DNA of 64,000 nucleotides from Sphingobium sp. WTD-1 (GTDB lineage Bacteria > Pseudomonadota > Alphaproteobacteria > Sphingomonadales > Sphingomonadaceae): contig NZ_CP119127.1 of assembly GCF_030128825.1 (NCBI RefSeq), positions 1,302,001 through 1,366,000 on the forward strand, in the 5' to 3' direction. The notes under the pieces were generated by a model. The model did no database searches, was not told where the DNA came from, and saw only the letters and a list, made by a program, of their open reading frames with translations. Of this stretch, positions 35,863-45,435 are shown piece by piece (position 1 is the first letter of the stretch; each line of letters opens with the position of its first letter). Both the position numbers and the translations under genes were made by a program.

Positions 35863-37629
35863 TCAGCCGACCCGCTTGAATAGCCAACCGATGCTGGAGC
35901 CGCCCGGCAGTGCCTCGCTCGTCACCACCAGCTGCCTTGTGGGGTGGGGGCGGCCGTCGCCATCGACCCACAGGCTATCCTCGACGCTCAGCACGCCGGC
36001 CCCGGTCCGAAACTGCCACAGCGCGCCCAGCTCGATCCGCAGCAGCGCGCCCTGGCTGTCCGCGGTCAGGGTCGGTTCCACGCCGGGCGCCAGATGGAAG
36101 CGCAGCTGCACCGGCCGCTTGACCGGCTTCTTACCGCGCGTCGCCGGGGTCAGCATATCCTCGCCGCGTACTTCCTTGCCGTCGCCGCTCATCATCAGCA
36201 GGCGGCGGTGGACATAGCCCATGCGGCGGACATAGCCGTCATGGCTCAGCTCTACCCGGCTGCCATTGTCCAGCTCCTGCCGGTTCAGCTCGACCTCGGT
36301 CACGCCCTTGCCCAGCGTGCCGTCGGGCATCAGCGCGGTCGAGTTGCTGTCGTCCAGCACCAATGTGCTGTGCGCCGCGGTCGAACGCAGCGCCTGGGCG
36401 AGATCACGCGGGATATAGGCGCCTTCCAGCGCCGCGCCGCCGCAATTGATGACCAGCCGCAGCCGCCCGTCGCTGATCTCGATCGCGCCGGTGGAGGCGC
36501 AGCCGGCGGCGGCCAGGCGTGCGACCGGCGGCGGCGCCGCATCGATCTGCACGACCGTATTACCGGCGCTGATCCGCTGATAGCCCCAGTCGCGGGCCTG
36601 GCGCAGTGGTCGGGTCCGCACCCGGCTGGCCTGCACCAGCGCTTCGACCAGGTCAGGATCGACTGCACCCGCGCCCTGCCAGTTGCCCAGCCCCCCATCG
36701 CCATGGGTCAGGCCCAGCAGCGCCGGCACCGCGCGGCTCAGCCCGTCGATCAGGAAGCCGGGCACCTGTTCGCGCCGCACGTCATAGACCGCGACCACCA
36801 TCGCCAGCAGCATCACGCCTTCCAGCTGCGCTAGCGGCGACCGGGAAATGATGCCGCCATCGCCATGGAAGGCGCTGTCGATCGCGCGCTTCAGGCCCGC
36901 TTCGCCGAACAGCTTGCGCGGATTGCCGCCGGGCATCAGCATCGACGCCGCGACGATCCCGCCCCAGGCGACCAGGCGCGGCAGGCCGGGCGCGGCCTTG
37001 TCCGCACTCTGGTCCAGATGGCGCGCGGTGCGGGCGATGCAGTTGAGCACCAGCGACCGGTAGACCAGGTCACTCGATGACAGGATCAGTGGCGCATGGG
37101 CGGTCCAGAACAGCAGCCGCCAGGCCGCATTGTCTGCGCGCCAGGCCGGATCGCTCGGCGTTTCGGCATGGGCGGCCAGCCATTTGCGCATCAGCGCCTC
37201 GGCCACCGGCGCGCCCTGTTCGCGCGTCGCCGCGGTCGACAGGTCGCGCAGCCAGTGGAAACTGTGCAGATAGTCGGTGAAGGCCGGGCCGACCGCCAAT
37301 TTGCCGAAATCGATCGTATCGATCGCCAGCTTCTGGCCCCGGAACAGGAAATAGCCGGCGCGGATCGCTTGGCCGGCGCGCGGGTCGCCGGGCACGACAT
37401 CGTCCGGCACCGCCAGCAGCTTGAGCGGATATTTGCCCTTCAGCCGCCGGCTGTGCAGCGGCGTTTTCCAGCTCAGCCGATAGAAATGATTGGCGATCCG
37501 CTCGGCCAGCGACAGGCCCTTGTCATCCGCGACGCGGATGAGCCGCTTGCCCTGTTCGATGCCGTCGTCGGCCGGTTCATGACCGGCCTCGACGGCGACA
37601 GGGGAGGACTGGCGCCGCTGGTTCGTCAC
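35863..37629 (-). CDS. Heparinase II/III family protein
   Basis: The 588-residue protein starts at a GTG (37629) that overlaps the rpe stop by four bases. The N-terminal half is an alpha/alpha toroid ([23 protein letters not shown] onward, [20 protein letters not shown]), and the C-terminal half is a beta-sandwich of the heparinase II/III type (from about residue 340; [16 protein letters not shown]). It is expected to act on acidic polysaccharide in the periplasm, though no classic signal peptide is obvious. Purified substrates of these alphaproteobacterial members are not known to me. The gene order rpe-heparinase near purH is conserved in the class. Confidence 0.85.
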   Translation of the reverse strand: MTNQRRQSSPVAVEAGHEPADDGIEQGKRLIRVADDKGLSLAERIANHFYRLSWKTPLHSRRLKGKYPLKLLAVPDDVVPGDPRAGQAIRAGYFLFRGQKLAIDTIDFGKLAVGPAFTDYLHSFHWLRDLSTAATREQGAPVAEALMRKWLAAHAETPSDPAWRADNAAWRLLFWTAHAPLILSSSDLVYRSLVLNCIARTARHLDQSADKAAPGLPRLVAWGGIVAASMLMPGGNPRKLFGEAGLKRAIDSAFHGDGGIISRSPLAQLEGVMLLAMVVAVYDVRREQVPGFLIDGLSRAVPALLGLTHGDGGLGNWQGAGAVDPDLVEALVQASRVRTRPLRQARDWGYQRISAGNTVVQIDAAPPPVARLAAAGCASTGAIEISDGRLRLVINCGGAALEGAYIPRDLAQALRSTAAHSTLVLDDSNSTALMPDGTLGKGVTEVELNRQELDNGSRVELSHDGYVRRMGYVHRRLLMMSGDGKEVRGEDMLTPATRGKKPVKRPVQLRFHLAPGVEPTLTADSQGALLRIELGALWQFRTGAGVLSVEDSLWVDGDGRPHPTRQLVVTSEALPGGSSIGWLFKRVG

Positions 37630-38288
37630 CCGCCCCGCAGCGTCCTGATATTGTCGGCATAGGCGGCCGGGCCGCCACGGAAGGTCGCGGTGCCGGCGAC
37701 CAGCACGTCGGCGCCCGCCGCGATCGCCTTGGGCGCGGTGTTGATGTCGATGCCGCCATCGACCTGCAGTCGAATGTCGCGGCCGCTCTTCTCGATCATC
37801 TTGCGGCACGCCTCGATCTTGCGCAGCTGATTCTCGATGAAGCTCTGGCCGCCGAAACCGGGATTGACGCTCATCACCAGGATCAGGTCGATATCGTCGA
37901 TCAGATAGTCCAGCATCTTGGCCGGGGTGCCCGGGTTCAGCACCACGCCGGCCTTCACGCCCAGCGACATGATATGCTGCACGGTGCGGTGGATGTGCGG
38001 GCCGGCCTCGGGATGGACGGTGATGATGTCGGCGCCGGCCTGGGCGAAGGCGTCGAGATACTGGTCCACCGGCGAGATCATCAGATGGACGTCGAACGGC
38101 TTCTTGGTGTGGGGGCGCAGCGCCTTCACCACGGCCGGACCGATGGTGATGTTGGGCACGAAATGCCCGTCCATCACGTCGATATGGATCCAGTCGCAAC
38201 CAGCTTCGTCGATGGCGCGGACTTCCTCTCCCAGCCGTGCGAAATCGGCGGACAGGATGGACGGAGAGATGAGAATGGGATGGGTCAT
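37626..38288 (-). CDS. rpe: Ribulose-phosphate 3-epimerase
   Basis: The 220-residue TIM-barrel enzyme interconverts ribulose 5-phosphate and xylulose 5-phosphate in the pentose phosphate or Calvin pathway. Family motifs are [29 protein letters not shown] (metal-binding His and Asp), [16 protein letters not shown] and QVDGGID. I start at ATG 38288 ([15 protein letters not shown]); 13 more upstream codons are open but unlikely. Its stop overlaps the start of the heparinase gene, so the pair is translated together. A PAS-domain gene precedes it on the same strand. Confidence 0.96.
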   Translation of the reverse strand: MTHPILISPSILSADFARLGEEVRAIDEAGCDWIHIDVMDGHFVPNITIGPAVVKALRPHTKKPFDVHLMISPVDQYLDAFAQAGADIITVHPEAGPHIHRTVQHIMSLGVKAGVVLNPGTPAKMLDYLIDDIDLILVMSVNPGFGGQSFIENQLRKIEACRKMIEKSGRDIRLQVDGGIDINTAPKAIAAGADVLVAGTATFRGGPAAYADNIRTLRGG

Positions 38289-38360
38289 TTGACCGCTCGC
38301 ATTAGCCCTCCCTTGGGGCGAGGGCAACGCATGATTTGCGCGGTGCGGCGATGAGTCGCA

Positions 38361-38846
38361 TCAGGGGATGAAGAAGGTCGTCGGTTCCAGTCGGACCGGC
38401 GCGCCGACATCCTTCGGCAGCCATTGTTTGACCCCGTGCAGCGCCACCGTTTCGCCGTCCAGCAGCACCGGCGCGGCGATCAGCCGCATCGCGCAATCGC
38501 TGCCGTCCGGGCGGCGGATATCGACGTCCAGGGTGAAGCCGCGCTGGTGGCGGATGGCATAGGCGCGCAGCCGCTCCATCGCCTCGCGGCTGTCATGGGC
38601 ATAGAGCGACACCGACAGCGGCCGGGGCACGATGCTGCCGGGTTCCAGCCCGAAAATGTCATAGACGCCCTTGGTCCAGTTCAGGCTGTTGTCGGTCAGG
38701 TTGCAATGCCACAGGCCCAGTCCCCGATCGGCCAGCGCCGCCTCATTCCCCGCAATATCATTATCCAGCACCACCGGCGCGAGATGCTCGCGCAGGTCGT
38801 AGAGCGGCCAGCTATGATGCAGGGGCAGAGGTTCGGTCGGACGCAA
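38361..38846 (-). CDS. Single-domain PAS protein
   Basis: The 161-residue product is essentially one PAS fold: GLGLWHCNLTDNSLNWTKGV at residues about 42-61, GLEPGSIVPRPLS, and the closing strands DVDIRRPDGSDCAMRLIAAPV. No kinase, GGDEF or DNA-binding output domain is present, so it may be a sensor partner or a fragment of a sensory protein. The frame begins at a TTG (38846) with GGAAAGG upstream; no in-frame ATG occurs before the PAS core, and a GTG near 38775 is an alternative. It lies between rpe and rsmB, outside their usual order. Confidence 0.78.
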   Translation of the reverse strand: MRPTEPLPLHHSWPLYDLREHLAPVVLDNDIAGNEAALADRGLGLWHCNLTDNSLNWTKGVYDIFGLEPGSIVPRPLSVSLYAHDSREAMERLRAYAIRHQRGFTLDVDIRRPDGSDCAMRLIAAPVLLDGETVALHGVKQWLPKDVGAPVRLEPTTFFIP

Positions 38847-38897
38847 GGTGGGCCTTTCCAGCGAAGGGCCTCACCTTAAACCCCTCATGGTTAAGCC

Positions 38898-40208
38898 TTA
38901 GTTCCCGATGCGCACGATCCTTGCAACGAAAAAGCCATCCGTGCCGCCCTGTTCCGCCAGCGTGTCGGGCAAGGTACGCAGCCAGCCGTCGGCGGTCGGC
39001 ACCATGTCGTCGGGCAGTTCGCCCGCCGTTACCGGCTGGGCCGCAAAATCGGGCCGTGCTTCCAGGAAGCGCGCCAATTGTTCTTCGCCCTCGGCGCGTT
39101 CCAGCGAGCAGGTGGCGTAGATCAGCGTCCCGCCCGGCTTCACCCAATCGGCAACGCGGGCCAGCAGTTCGCCCTGCAATTCGGCCAGTTCCGCGATCTG
39201 GCGCGGGCCGATCCGGTGCAGCACGTCAGGATGGCGGCGATAGATGCCGGTCGCGGTGCATGGGGCATCGAGCAGTAGCGCATCGACCGGCGCATCCGGC
39301 GCCCATTGCCGCAGATCCGCCTGCACGACATCGGCCGACAGGCCGGTGCGCGCCAGATTTTCGCTCAGTCGCTCCAGCCTTTTCTTCGACTGGTCGACCG
39401 CGGTGACGGCCCAGCCGGCGGCGGCCAGTTGCATCGTCTTGCCGCCTGGCGCGGCGCACAGGTCCAGCACGGTCCGGCCTTCGCCCGCGCCCAGCAGCCG
39501 GGCCGGGCAGGAGGCAGCGATATCCTGCACCCACCAGGCACCCTCGGCAAAGCCGGGCAGGTCGGGCACGACCGCCCCCTCGGGCAGGCGGACATGGCCG
39601 GGCGCAAAGCTGGTGCCGCCCAGCGCCTCGACCCATTTGCCGGTCTCCGCCGGATCGCGCAGGCTGATGTCGACCGGCGGGCGCACGGCATAGGCATGGG
39701 CGGCCGCCAGCGGCATTGCATCGCCCCATTGCCCGGTCCAGCGTTCGGCGACTTCGGCGGGCAGGGTCGGCGGCACGGGCAGGCTCGGCTCGGCGCGGGT
39801 CACGGTGCCGAACACGCCATGGACCAGCTTGCGCGGCCCGCCATCGACCAGCGGCAGCGCGGTGGCGATCGCCGCATGGGGCGCCGTGCCCAGCGCAAGC
39901 ACCTGGATGAGCGCGATGCGCAGCACCATCCGCGCCTTGGCATCGCCGGGCAGGGGCTGTTTGGTCGCGCCGTCGATCAGCGCGTCGAGATCGGGCAAAT
40001 GGCGCAACGTCTCGGCCACGATGGCATGCACCAGCGCCCGGTCGGCCCGGTCAGCCAGCCCCTGGGTCGCGCCATGCAGCGCGATTTCCAGCGGATCGCC
40101 CCGACGCAAGACGGCGTCCAGCAGCTTGAGTGCAGCACGGCGCGCGGGCAGGCCGGGGACATCATCGGCGCGCGGGGCACCGGAACGGGCGTTAGGACGA
40201 CGGGACAT
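38898..40208 (-). CDS. rsmB: RsmB/NOP family 16S rRNA cytosine-C5 methyltransferase
   Basis: The 436-residue enzyme has an N-terminal NusB-like RNA-binding domain (residues about 20-140) and a C-terminal SAM-dependent methyltransferase domain. Motif I is LDLCAAPGGKTMQLAA, motif IV DALLLDAPCTATGIYRRHPD with the first catalytic cysteine, and motif VI IYATCSLERAEGEEQ with the nucleophile cysteine. RsmB methylates C967 of 16S rRNA in E. coli. The order with DUF1674 and htpX upstream and rpe/heparinase downstream is familiar in alphaproteobacteria. The ATG at 40208 begins MSRRPNARSGAPRADD. Confidence 0.92.
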   Translation of the reverse strand: MSRRPNARSGAPRADDVPGLPARRAALKLLDAVLRRGDPLEIALHGATQGLADRADRALVHAIVAETLRHLPDLDALIDGATKQPLPGDAKARMVLRIALIQVLALGTAPHAAIATALPLVDGGPRKLVHGVFGTVTRAEPSLPVPPTLPAEVAERWTGQWGDAMPLAAAHAYAVRPPVDISLRDPAETGKWVEALGGTSFAPGHVRLPEGAVVPDLPGFAEGAWWVQDIAASCPARLLGAGEGRTVLDLCAAPGGKTMQLAAAGWAVTAVDQSKKRLERLSENLARTGLSADVVQADLRQWAPDAPVDALLLDAPCTATGIYRRHPDVLHRIGPRQIAELAELQGELLARVADWVKPGGTLIYATCSLERAEGEEQLARFLEARPDFAAQPVTAGELPDDMVPTADGWLRTLPDTLAEQGGTDGFFVARIVRIGN

Positions 40209-40245
40209 CAGCGGCCCCTACGCGCTTTTGGCCCTGGGGTCATCT

Positions 40246-40563
40246 TCAAACGAAGCAGACGACCGTGTAGATCGCTGCCGCAACCAGGGTGATGCTGGTG
40301 GCGACGCCCACCCACAGCGCCAACCAGTCCGATCGGCGCGGGCGCGGCACCATTCCCTTTGGCACCACCCGCAAGGAAGAGGGGATGCGTTTGCGGCCCA
40401 GCGTGGCGATCGCGATGGTGCGACGGCCGATAGCGTGGAACAGGCGCGGCGTATGGCGGGAGAATATATATTCGACGGCAATGTCGACGACCAGCCCAGC
40501 CGCCTCGCGCGCCACAAAACCAGCGGCGCGGAAGGCGATCTCGCCCATCTCGTCGACCGGCAT
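40246..40563 (-). CDS. Small hypothetical membrane protein coupled to htpX
   Basis: The 105-residue protein has a soluble or amphipathic N terminus ([24 protein letters not shown]) and a hydrophobic C-terminal helix (LALWVGVATSITLVAAAIYTVV, about residues 81-102). No family is recognised. Its ATG lies in the ATGA overlap with the htpX stop codon at 40563-40565, which supports real, coupled translation. It is 38 bases upstream of rsmB on the same strand. Confidence 0.65.
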   Translation of the reverse strand: MPVDEMGEIAFRAAGFVAREAAGLVVDIAVEYIFSRHTPRLFHAIGRRTIAIATLGRKRIPSSLRVVPKGMVPRPRRSDWLALWVGVATSITLVAAAIYTVVCFV

Positions 40564-41531
40564 CAGCGCCCGTGCGGATCGAGGGCGCTGCGACGCGGCT
40601 TGGGCGCTGCCACCGGCGGTGCCACCGGAGAAAGGGCCGATGCCCGCGTGGAAGTCTGCGGCGGCATAGCTATGGGCGGTGGGCTACCGCTCTGGCCCAT
40701 ATCCTGCGCAATTTCCTCCAGCGCGGCGATGCGCTTCTCGGTTGCCGGATGGGTCGAGAAGAGCTCGCTCACATGCACCGGCACGATATAGAGCTGGGCG
40801 GCGGCTGGATTGCGCTCGGCCACCGGGTTGGGGATCAGTTCGGCCCGGCCGGAAATCTTGGCGAGGGCGGAAGCGAGCGCGCGCGGATTGCCGCTGATCT
40901 CTGCCCCCGCCTGGTCGGCGCCATATTCGCGGGTGCGGCTGATCGCCATCTGCACGATCATTGCGGCAAAGGGGGCGACGATCACCGCCAGCAAGGTCGC
41001 GATCATATTGCTATGGCCATTTTCCTCATTGCCGCCACCGCGGAAGAAGAGGCCGAAATTGGCCAGCATCGAAATGGCACCGGCAATGGTCGCCACCATC
41101 GTCATGATCAGTGTGTCGCGATTCTTCACATGGCCCAGTTCATGCGCCATCACGCCGGCCACTTCGTCGCGGGTCAGCATGTTGAGCAAACCGGTGGTCG
41201 CCGCCACGGCGGCATTGTCGGGATTGCGGCCGGTGGCAAAGGCGTTGGGGGCATCCTGGTCGATCACATAGACGCGCGGCATCGGCAGGCCGGCGCGCTG
41301 GCTCAGCGCCTGGACCAGGCTGTAAAATTCGGGCGCGCTGTGCGCATCGACCTCGCGCGCATTGTGCATGGACAGCACGATCCTGTCGGCATTCCAGAAG
41401 GTGAACAGGTTCATGCCCGCCGCCACCAGCAGGGCGATCACCGCGCCGCCGCTACCGCCCAGCGTGTAGCCCAGCGCCATGAACAGCGCCGTCAGCGCCG
41501 ACAACAGCATCACCGTGCGAAAACCACTCAC
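40563..41531 (-). CDS. htpX: Membrane zinc metalloprotease HtpX
   Basis: The 322-residue protease degrades damaged inner-membrane proteins. Two N-terminal helices (residues 7-48) and two later ones frame the active site HELGH at residues 130-134, with the third zinc ligand glutamate in EYGADQAG. The C-terminal tail is proline-rich, longer than in E. coli. Translation seems to start at a GTG: AAGGAG lies 10 bases before GTG 41531, while GTG 41537 is also in frame; the nearby ATG is out of frame. The stop overlaps the start of a small membrane gene. The DUF1674 gene is divergent with 88 bases between. Confidence 0.94.
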   Translation of the reverse strand: MSGFRTVMLLSALTALFMALGYTLGGSGGAVIALLVAAGMNLFTFWNADRIVLSMHNAREVDAHSAPEFYSLVQALSQRAGLPMPRVYVIDQDAPNAFATGRNPDNAAVAATTGLLNMLTRDEVAGVMAHELGHVKNRDTLIMTMVATIAGAISMLANFGLFFRGGGNEENGHSNMIATLLAVIVAPFAAMIVQMAISRTREYGADQAGAEISGNPRALASALAKISGRAELIPNPVAERNPAAAQLYIVPVHVSELFSTHPATEKRIAALEEIAQDMGQSGSPPPIAMPPQTSTRASALSPVAPPVAAPKPRRSALDPHGR

Positions 41532-41618
41532 TTGCACATCGCTCCTTTGCGGCCCAGATAGCGGGCCTTGTACTGAATATGGGGTTGCCGCGCGCGCTCC
41601 GCAATCGAAAGGCCCGAC

Positions 41619-41792
41619 ATGGGACATTTCAACGGCAAGCGCCCGGCGCATGTGAAGGCGCCCGAGCATCTCTCCAAGAGCCCGCCCGTGCCCCAGCCCG
41701 ATCCGCTCGACCAGCAGCCTGTGCTGGACGAGGAACTGAGCCCGGTCCGCTATGGCGACTGGGAACGCAAGGGCATCGCCATCGATTTCTGA
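41619..41792 (+). CDS. DUF1674 protein, SDHAF4-like succinate dehydrogenase assembly factor
   Basis: This 57-residue ORF starts [20 protein letters not shown] and ends with [14 protein letters not shown], the C-terminal signature of DUF1674. Mitochondrial members (SDHAF4/Sdh8) bind flavinylated SdhA and help assemble succinate dehydrogenase. The bacterial homologues are usually 55-80 residues, as here. It is short enough to be missed by length filters. It is divergent from htpX and lies close to rsmB, its usual neighbourhood in alphaproteobacteria. CGAAAGGCCCGAC precedes the ATG as a modest ribosome-binding site. Confidence 0.83.
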   Translation: MGHFNGKRPAHVKAPEHLSKSPPVPQPDPLDQQPVLDEELSPVRYGDWERKGIAIDF

Positions 41793-41941
41793 TCCGGCGA
41801 TTTCTGATCGACCACCGCTGAACGCAACTTGTTCGGTTCGCCGACGTTTCAGCACATATCCCGTTGGCCCGTGCCGGGGCAGCGGGCGAGCGCAACCCCT
41901 TGCTCTGGCCTTTCCGGTCGGGTCTGCGCAGGTTCAGGGGC

Positions 41942-42427
41942 ATGAGGAGTATGCGGGGCGTGAGCGCGGAATTGGCGCAGGACGACAAGGTGAAGCCGGT
42001 TGCGGCCTATGCGCCGGAAGATGCGGCCTTATTGTGCGGTATCGGGCGACTGGTCTGTGCCTGGACGATGCTGGAACAGAGTCTGGAGGCACGGCTGGCC
42101 GAATTGCGCGAAACCATGGGCGATGTCCGTACCGTGGGCGCGCGTACGCGGCCGACGATGGCCAAGCTGATGACCGAATTGCGCACCACCGTTGCCATGC
42201 GTGACCGCCGCAATGCCGCTGCGTTGACGGAGATTTCGGAGGTGGAGCGCGATCTGCAACGGATCGATCGGTTTCGCGCGCTCATCATCGGCGGTTTTCA
42301 GCATCCCGCACCGGATGGTTTCCTCTGTCGCGACCTGCGTAATAATGTCCAGAATATCAGTCTGGACCATTTGAATGATGAAATTGCGGCGCTCGAACAA
42401 GTCGCTCAGCGTCTTCTGACGATCTGA
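41942..42427 (+). CDS. Hypothetical protein, helical
   Basis: The 161-residue product from ATG 41942 is mostly alpha-helical, with a central segment DAALLCGIGRLVCAWTMLEQSLEARLAEL and a C-terminal SLDHLNDEIAALEQVAQRLL that look like coiled-coil or amphipathic helices. No family is recognised. Start choice is uncertain: GTG 41960, with GAGGAG about 10 bases upstream, gives 155 residues and avoids the arginine-rich leader. It lies 89 bases upstream of galU on the same strand and is not clearly linked to it. Confidence 0.6.
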   Translation: MRSMRGVSAELAQDDKVKPVAAYAPEDAALLCGIGRLVCAWTMLEQSLEARLAELRETMGDVRTVGARTRPTMAKLMTELRTTVAMRDRRNAAALTEISEVERDLQRIDRFRALIIGGFQHPAPDGFLCRDLRNNVQNISLDHLNDEIAALEQVAQRLLTI

Positions 42428-42516
42428 CAGATAAACACAAGTTACCGTAGCGCTTGACCTTTTCCTTCCGGTTCGCGATCCCCCAGCGAACTGGCGCCCA
42501 TCGAGAACGGAGTCCC

Positions 42517-43395
42517 ATGTCGAACAAACCGATTCGCAAAGCCGTCTTTCCTGTTGCTGGTCTTGGCACGCGATTTCTGCCCGCGACCAAGTCCGTGCCC
42601 AAGGAATTGCTGCCGGTGGTCGATCGTCCGCTGATCCAATATGCGGTGGATGAAGCGCGCGAGGCGGGGATCGAGCAGATGATCTTCGTTACCGGACGCG
42701 GCAAGGGTGCGATCGAGGATTATTTCGACATCGCCTTCGAATGCGAGATTACCCAGCGCGAGCGCGGCAAGGATCTGTCGGCGCTCGAAGGCACTCGGCT
42801 GGCGCCGGGCGACGCGGTGTTCCTGCGGCAACAGGAGCCGCTCGGCCTTGGCCACGCCATCTGGTGCGCCCGCGACATCGTCGGCGACGAACCCTTCGCC
42901 ATCATCCTGCCCGACGAGTTCATGAAGGGCGCGCCGGGCAATGGCTGCATGAAGCAGATGGTCGAGGCCTATGAAAAGGTCGGCGGCAACCTCGTCTGCG
43001 CGCTCGAAATCCCGATGGACCAGACGCCCAGCTACGGCGTGATCGATCCGGGTGCGCGCGACGGCGCCCTGACCGAGGTGAAGGGCCTGGTGGAAAAGCC
43101 CAAGCTCGGCACCGCCCCCTCCAACCTCATCCTGCCCGGCCGCTATATCCTGCAGCCCGACGTCATGACGATCCTGGAAACCCAGGAAAAGGGTGCAGGC
43201 GGTGAGATTCAGCTGACCGATGCCATGGCGTCGCTCATCGGCAAGCAGCCCTTCCACGGTGTAACCTTCGATGGTCGCCGTTTCGACTGCGGCTCCAAGG
43301 CCGGCTATATCGAGGCGAACCTCGCCCTGGCGCTGGAGCGCGAGGATATCGGCGCCCATATCCGCGACTTTGCGAAGGCTGAACTGGCCAACTGA
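42517..43395 (+). CDS. galU: UTP-glucose-1-phosphate uridylyltransferase
   Basis: The 292-residue enzyme makes UDP-glucose from glucose 1-phosphate and UTP. The nucleotide-binding N terminus KAVFPVAGLGTRFLPATKSV (residues about 8-27) is diagnostic, and EMIFVTGRGKGAIEDYFD-like and LVEKPKL segments follow in order. UDP-glucose feeds lipopolysaccharide and exopolysaccharide synthesis. CGGAG lies before ATG 42517; the frame extends 21 codons upstream but without a site. A galU terminator-like hairpin follows at 43408-43434. Confidence 0.96.
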   Translation: MSNKPIRKAVFPVAGLGTRFLPATKSVPKELLPVVDRPLIQYAVDEAREAGIEQMIFVTGRGKGAIEDYFDIAFECEITQRERGKDLSALEGTRLAPGDAVFLRQQEPLGLGHAIWCARDIVGDEPFAIILPDEFMKGAPGNGCMKQMVEAYEKVGGNLVCALEIPMDQTPSYGVIDPGARDGALTEVKGLVEKPKLGTAPSNLILPGRYILQPDVMTILETQEKGAGGEIQLTDAMASLIGKQPFHGVTFDGRRFDCGSKAGYIEANLALALEREDIGAHIRDFAKAELAN

Positions 43396-43407
43396 TGCAT
43401 CGACCAG

Positions 43408-43434
43408 ATGGGGTGGCCACGCGGGCTACCCCAT
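43408..43434 (+). terminator. galU terminator-like hairpin
   Basis: ATGGGGTGGCC and GGCTACCCCAT form an 11-bp stem with one G-U pair, 13 bases after the galU stop. The T-run is only TT, so efficiency is uncertain. Confidence 0.6.
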
Positions 43435-43442
43435 TTGGCGCA

Positions 43443-43574
43443 TCAGGCCAGGCTGGCCGCTTGCGCCAGCAATAGTGCTGCCCCCGACAGCGCGATCGCG
43501 CCGCCTAGGGCGAGTTGTAGCGGGTTGACCATCTGCCGGATTGGGACGGCAATTGCGGTTTCAATCTTGCTCAT
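43443..43574 (-). CDS. Possible 43-residue membrane peptide
   Basis: The frame from ATG 43574 reads MSKIETAIAVPIRQMVNPLQ followed by a single hydrophobic helix (LALGGAIALSGAALLLAQAASLA). It could be a small inner-membrane protein, but there is no clear ribosome-binding site and no known family. The surrounding 340-base gap (43396-43736) otherwise holds only the galU hairpin and sequence in which I see nothing. Confidence 0.35.
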   Translation of the reverse strand: MSKIETAIAVPIRQMVNPLQLALGGAIALSGAALLLAQAASLA

Positions 43575-43736
43575 GCGAACTATTATCATGCATGGCCCGC
43601 ATGAAGTCACGCGCATCCTTCCACTCACACTGATGCAGCGGATCGATTATCATTCGTGATTAAAAGTAACGAATGATCGGAATGGCCGCTCTAAAATCAG
43701 TAACGCAACAATGGGCTCAAACTGTCAGCTTCGCTG

Positions 43737-44690
43737 TCAATTTTGCACGGCTGGCGACACATAATCGGCGTCGTGAATGAACGGCATCGCCGCATCATTC
43801 GCCAGCGCCGTCAGGATCGCGGCAAACTCCGTCTTGCAGCAAAACCCCATCTGGCGCTGCGCCAATCCCGCATCATAGACCCGGCCAATCGAAGCCGGCA
43901 GTTGCCAGCCACGCCGGGCATATAGCTCTGCGGCTTCGGGAAAATGCCGCGCGATGACCGCTGCCGCATCGCGTTTCAGTTCCTCGGCTTCCGCCCGAAC
44001 GAACGGCGTCGGCGCGGAAACCAGATAGGTTTCGCAACGCGCCGGCGGCGTCCGCTCCAGCGCCACCAGATGCGCCCGTGCCGCATCCTCGACCGTGAGC
44101 CGCCGATGGAGAAATTCATTGGCCTTCAGATTCTGTCCTGACAGGCTGGCGTTGCTGTCGTCATCCTCCGGGAAGAAGCGGGCCGTGCGCAGGATAGTGC
44201 AGCCGATGCCCTGCTCCAGTTGCTGCACCCGGCACAGCCCCTCGGCGGCCAGCTTGGTCACGCCATAGATGTTGCGCGGCTCCAGCGGCCCGCTCTGCTC
44301 GTCCAGCCACACCGCAGCCTCACCGGCCTCGTCGCGCACCGCCTGGCTGATCATCAGCGACGTGGTGGATGTCATGACGAAGCGGTCATGCCCCGCCGCG
44401 ACCGCCGCTTCCAGCAGGTTGTGCGTGCCGGTGACATTGACGTCGATGAAGGTCTGGGCGGGGTAGCGGACGATGTCCGGCTTGTGCAGCGCGCCGCCAT
44501 GGATCACTGCGTCGATGCCGCGTTCGGCAAAGATCCGGTCGACCAGCGCCCGGTCGGCGACGGATCCGATGATGTCGGTGTCCCGGCCCGGCGCGACGTC
44601 CAGGCCGGTCACTGCATGTCCCGCCGCGCGCAGCATCGGCGCCAGGAAACGGCCCAGCCAGCCCGACGATCCGGTCAGCAGGACATGCAT
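43737..44690 (-). CDS. NAD-dependent epimerase/dehydratase family protein
   Basis: The 317-residue extended SDR has the NAD motif GSSGWLGRFLAPMLRAAG at residues 7-24 and the catalytic YGVTK at about residues 141-145, with the usual Thr/Ser preceding (MTSTTSLMI). Relatives act on nucleotide-sugars or are atypical oxidoreductases. No sugar cluster is directly adjacent. The 3' end lies next to a 341-base gap after galU; it is 29 bases downstream of ssb on the same strand. Confidence 0.85.
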   Translation of the reverse strand: MHVLLTGSSGWLGRFLAPMLRAAGHAVTGLDVAPGRDTDIIGSVADRALVDRIFAERGIDAVIHGGALHKPDIVRYPAQTFIDVNVTGTHNLLEAAVAAGHDRFVMTSTTSLMISQAVRDEAGEAAVWLDEQSGPLEPRNIYGVTKLAAEGLCRVQQLEQGIGCTILRTARFFPEDDDSNASLSGQNLKANEFLHRRLTVEDAARAHLVALERTPPARCETYLVSAPTPFVRAEAEELKRDAAAVIARHFPEAAELYARRGWQLPASIGRVYDAGLAQRQMGFCCKTEFAAILTALANDAAMPFIHDADYVSPAVQN

Positions 44691-44719
44691 GTCGGTCTAA
44701 TCCCTGTGGAAAGGACCGA

Positions 44720-45346
44720 TCAGAACGGCACTTCGTCGTCCAGGTCGTTGTCGAAGTTCGGGCCGCCCTGACCGCCACCCGAGGAGCGTCCGCCGCCAAA
44801 GCCGCCACTCTGGTTGCCGCCGCCCGACGAGCGCCCGCCACCAAAGCCGCCGCCGCTGTTGCCACCGCCGAAATCGTCATAATCGCCGCCGCCGAAGCCG
44901 CCGCTGCTTGCGCCCCAGTCGCTGACGCCCTGGTTGCCGCCGCCCGACGAGCGACCACCGCCAAAGCCGCCGCCCTGGCCGCCACCGCCACCCGGCGCGC
45001 CGTCCAGCATGGTCAGCACCGCGCCGGGGCCGGACAGGGCGACCTCGGTGGTGTAACGGTCATTGCCATTATTGTCCTGCCACTTGCGGGTGCGTAGCTG
45101 GCCTTCGATGTAGATCTTCGATCCCTTGCGCAGGAAGCGCTCGGCGACGCCCACCAGTCCTTCGGAATTGATGACGACGCTATGCCATTCGGTGCGCTCC
45201 TTGCGCTCCCCCGACATGCGATCCTTCCAGCTTTCCGAGGTCGCGATCCGCAGGTTGCAGATCTTGCCGCCATTCTGGAAGCTCTTCACTTCCGGGTCGG
45301 CCCCCAGATTCCCGATGAGAATGACCTTGTTGACCGAGCCTGCCAT
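44720..45346 (-). CDS. ssb: Single-stranded DNA-binding protein
   Basis: The 208-residue protein has an OB fold over residues 1-110 (MAGSVNKVILIGNLGADPEV, KGSKIYIEGQLRTRKWQD) and a long glycine-rich linker with repeated FGGGRSSGGGNQ blocks, then the acidic tip DNDLDDEVPF that binds partner proteins. It coats single-stranded DNA in replication and repair. The linker is longer and more regular than usual, with about four copies of the repeat at residues about 120-195. The start follows AGGAATC. It is monocistronic, or co-transcribed with the epimerase gene 29 bases downstream. Confidence 0.97.
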   Translation of the reverse strand: MAGSVNKVILIGNLGADPEVKSFQNGGKICNLRIATSESWKDRMSGERKERTEWHSVVINSEGLVGVAERFLRKGSKIYIEGQLRTRKWQDNNGNDRYTTEVALSGPGAVLTMLDGAPGGGGGQGGGFGGGRSSGGGNQGVSDWGASSGGFGGGDYDDFGGGNSGGGFGGGRSSGGGNQSGGFGGGRSSGGGQGGPNFDNDLDDEVPF

Positions 45347-45435
45347 GATTCCTCCGAAAGCACTAAAGGCGCCGTTATAGAAGCCTCGCCTTGGCGGTAA
45401 AGAACAAAGCTAGGCCAAATGTCCGGGGCTTGGGA

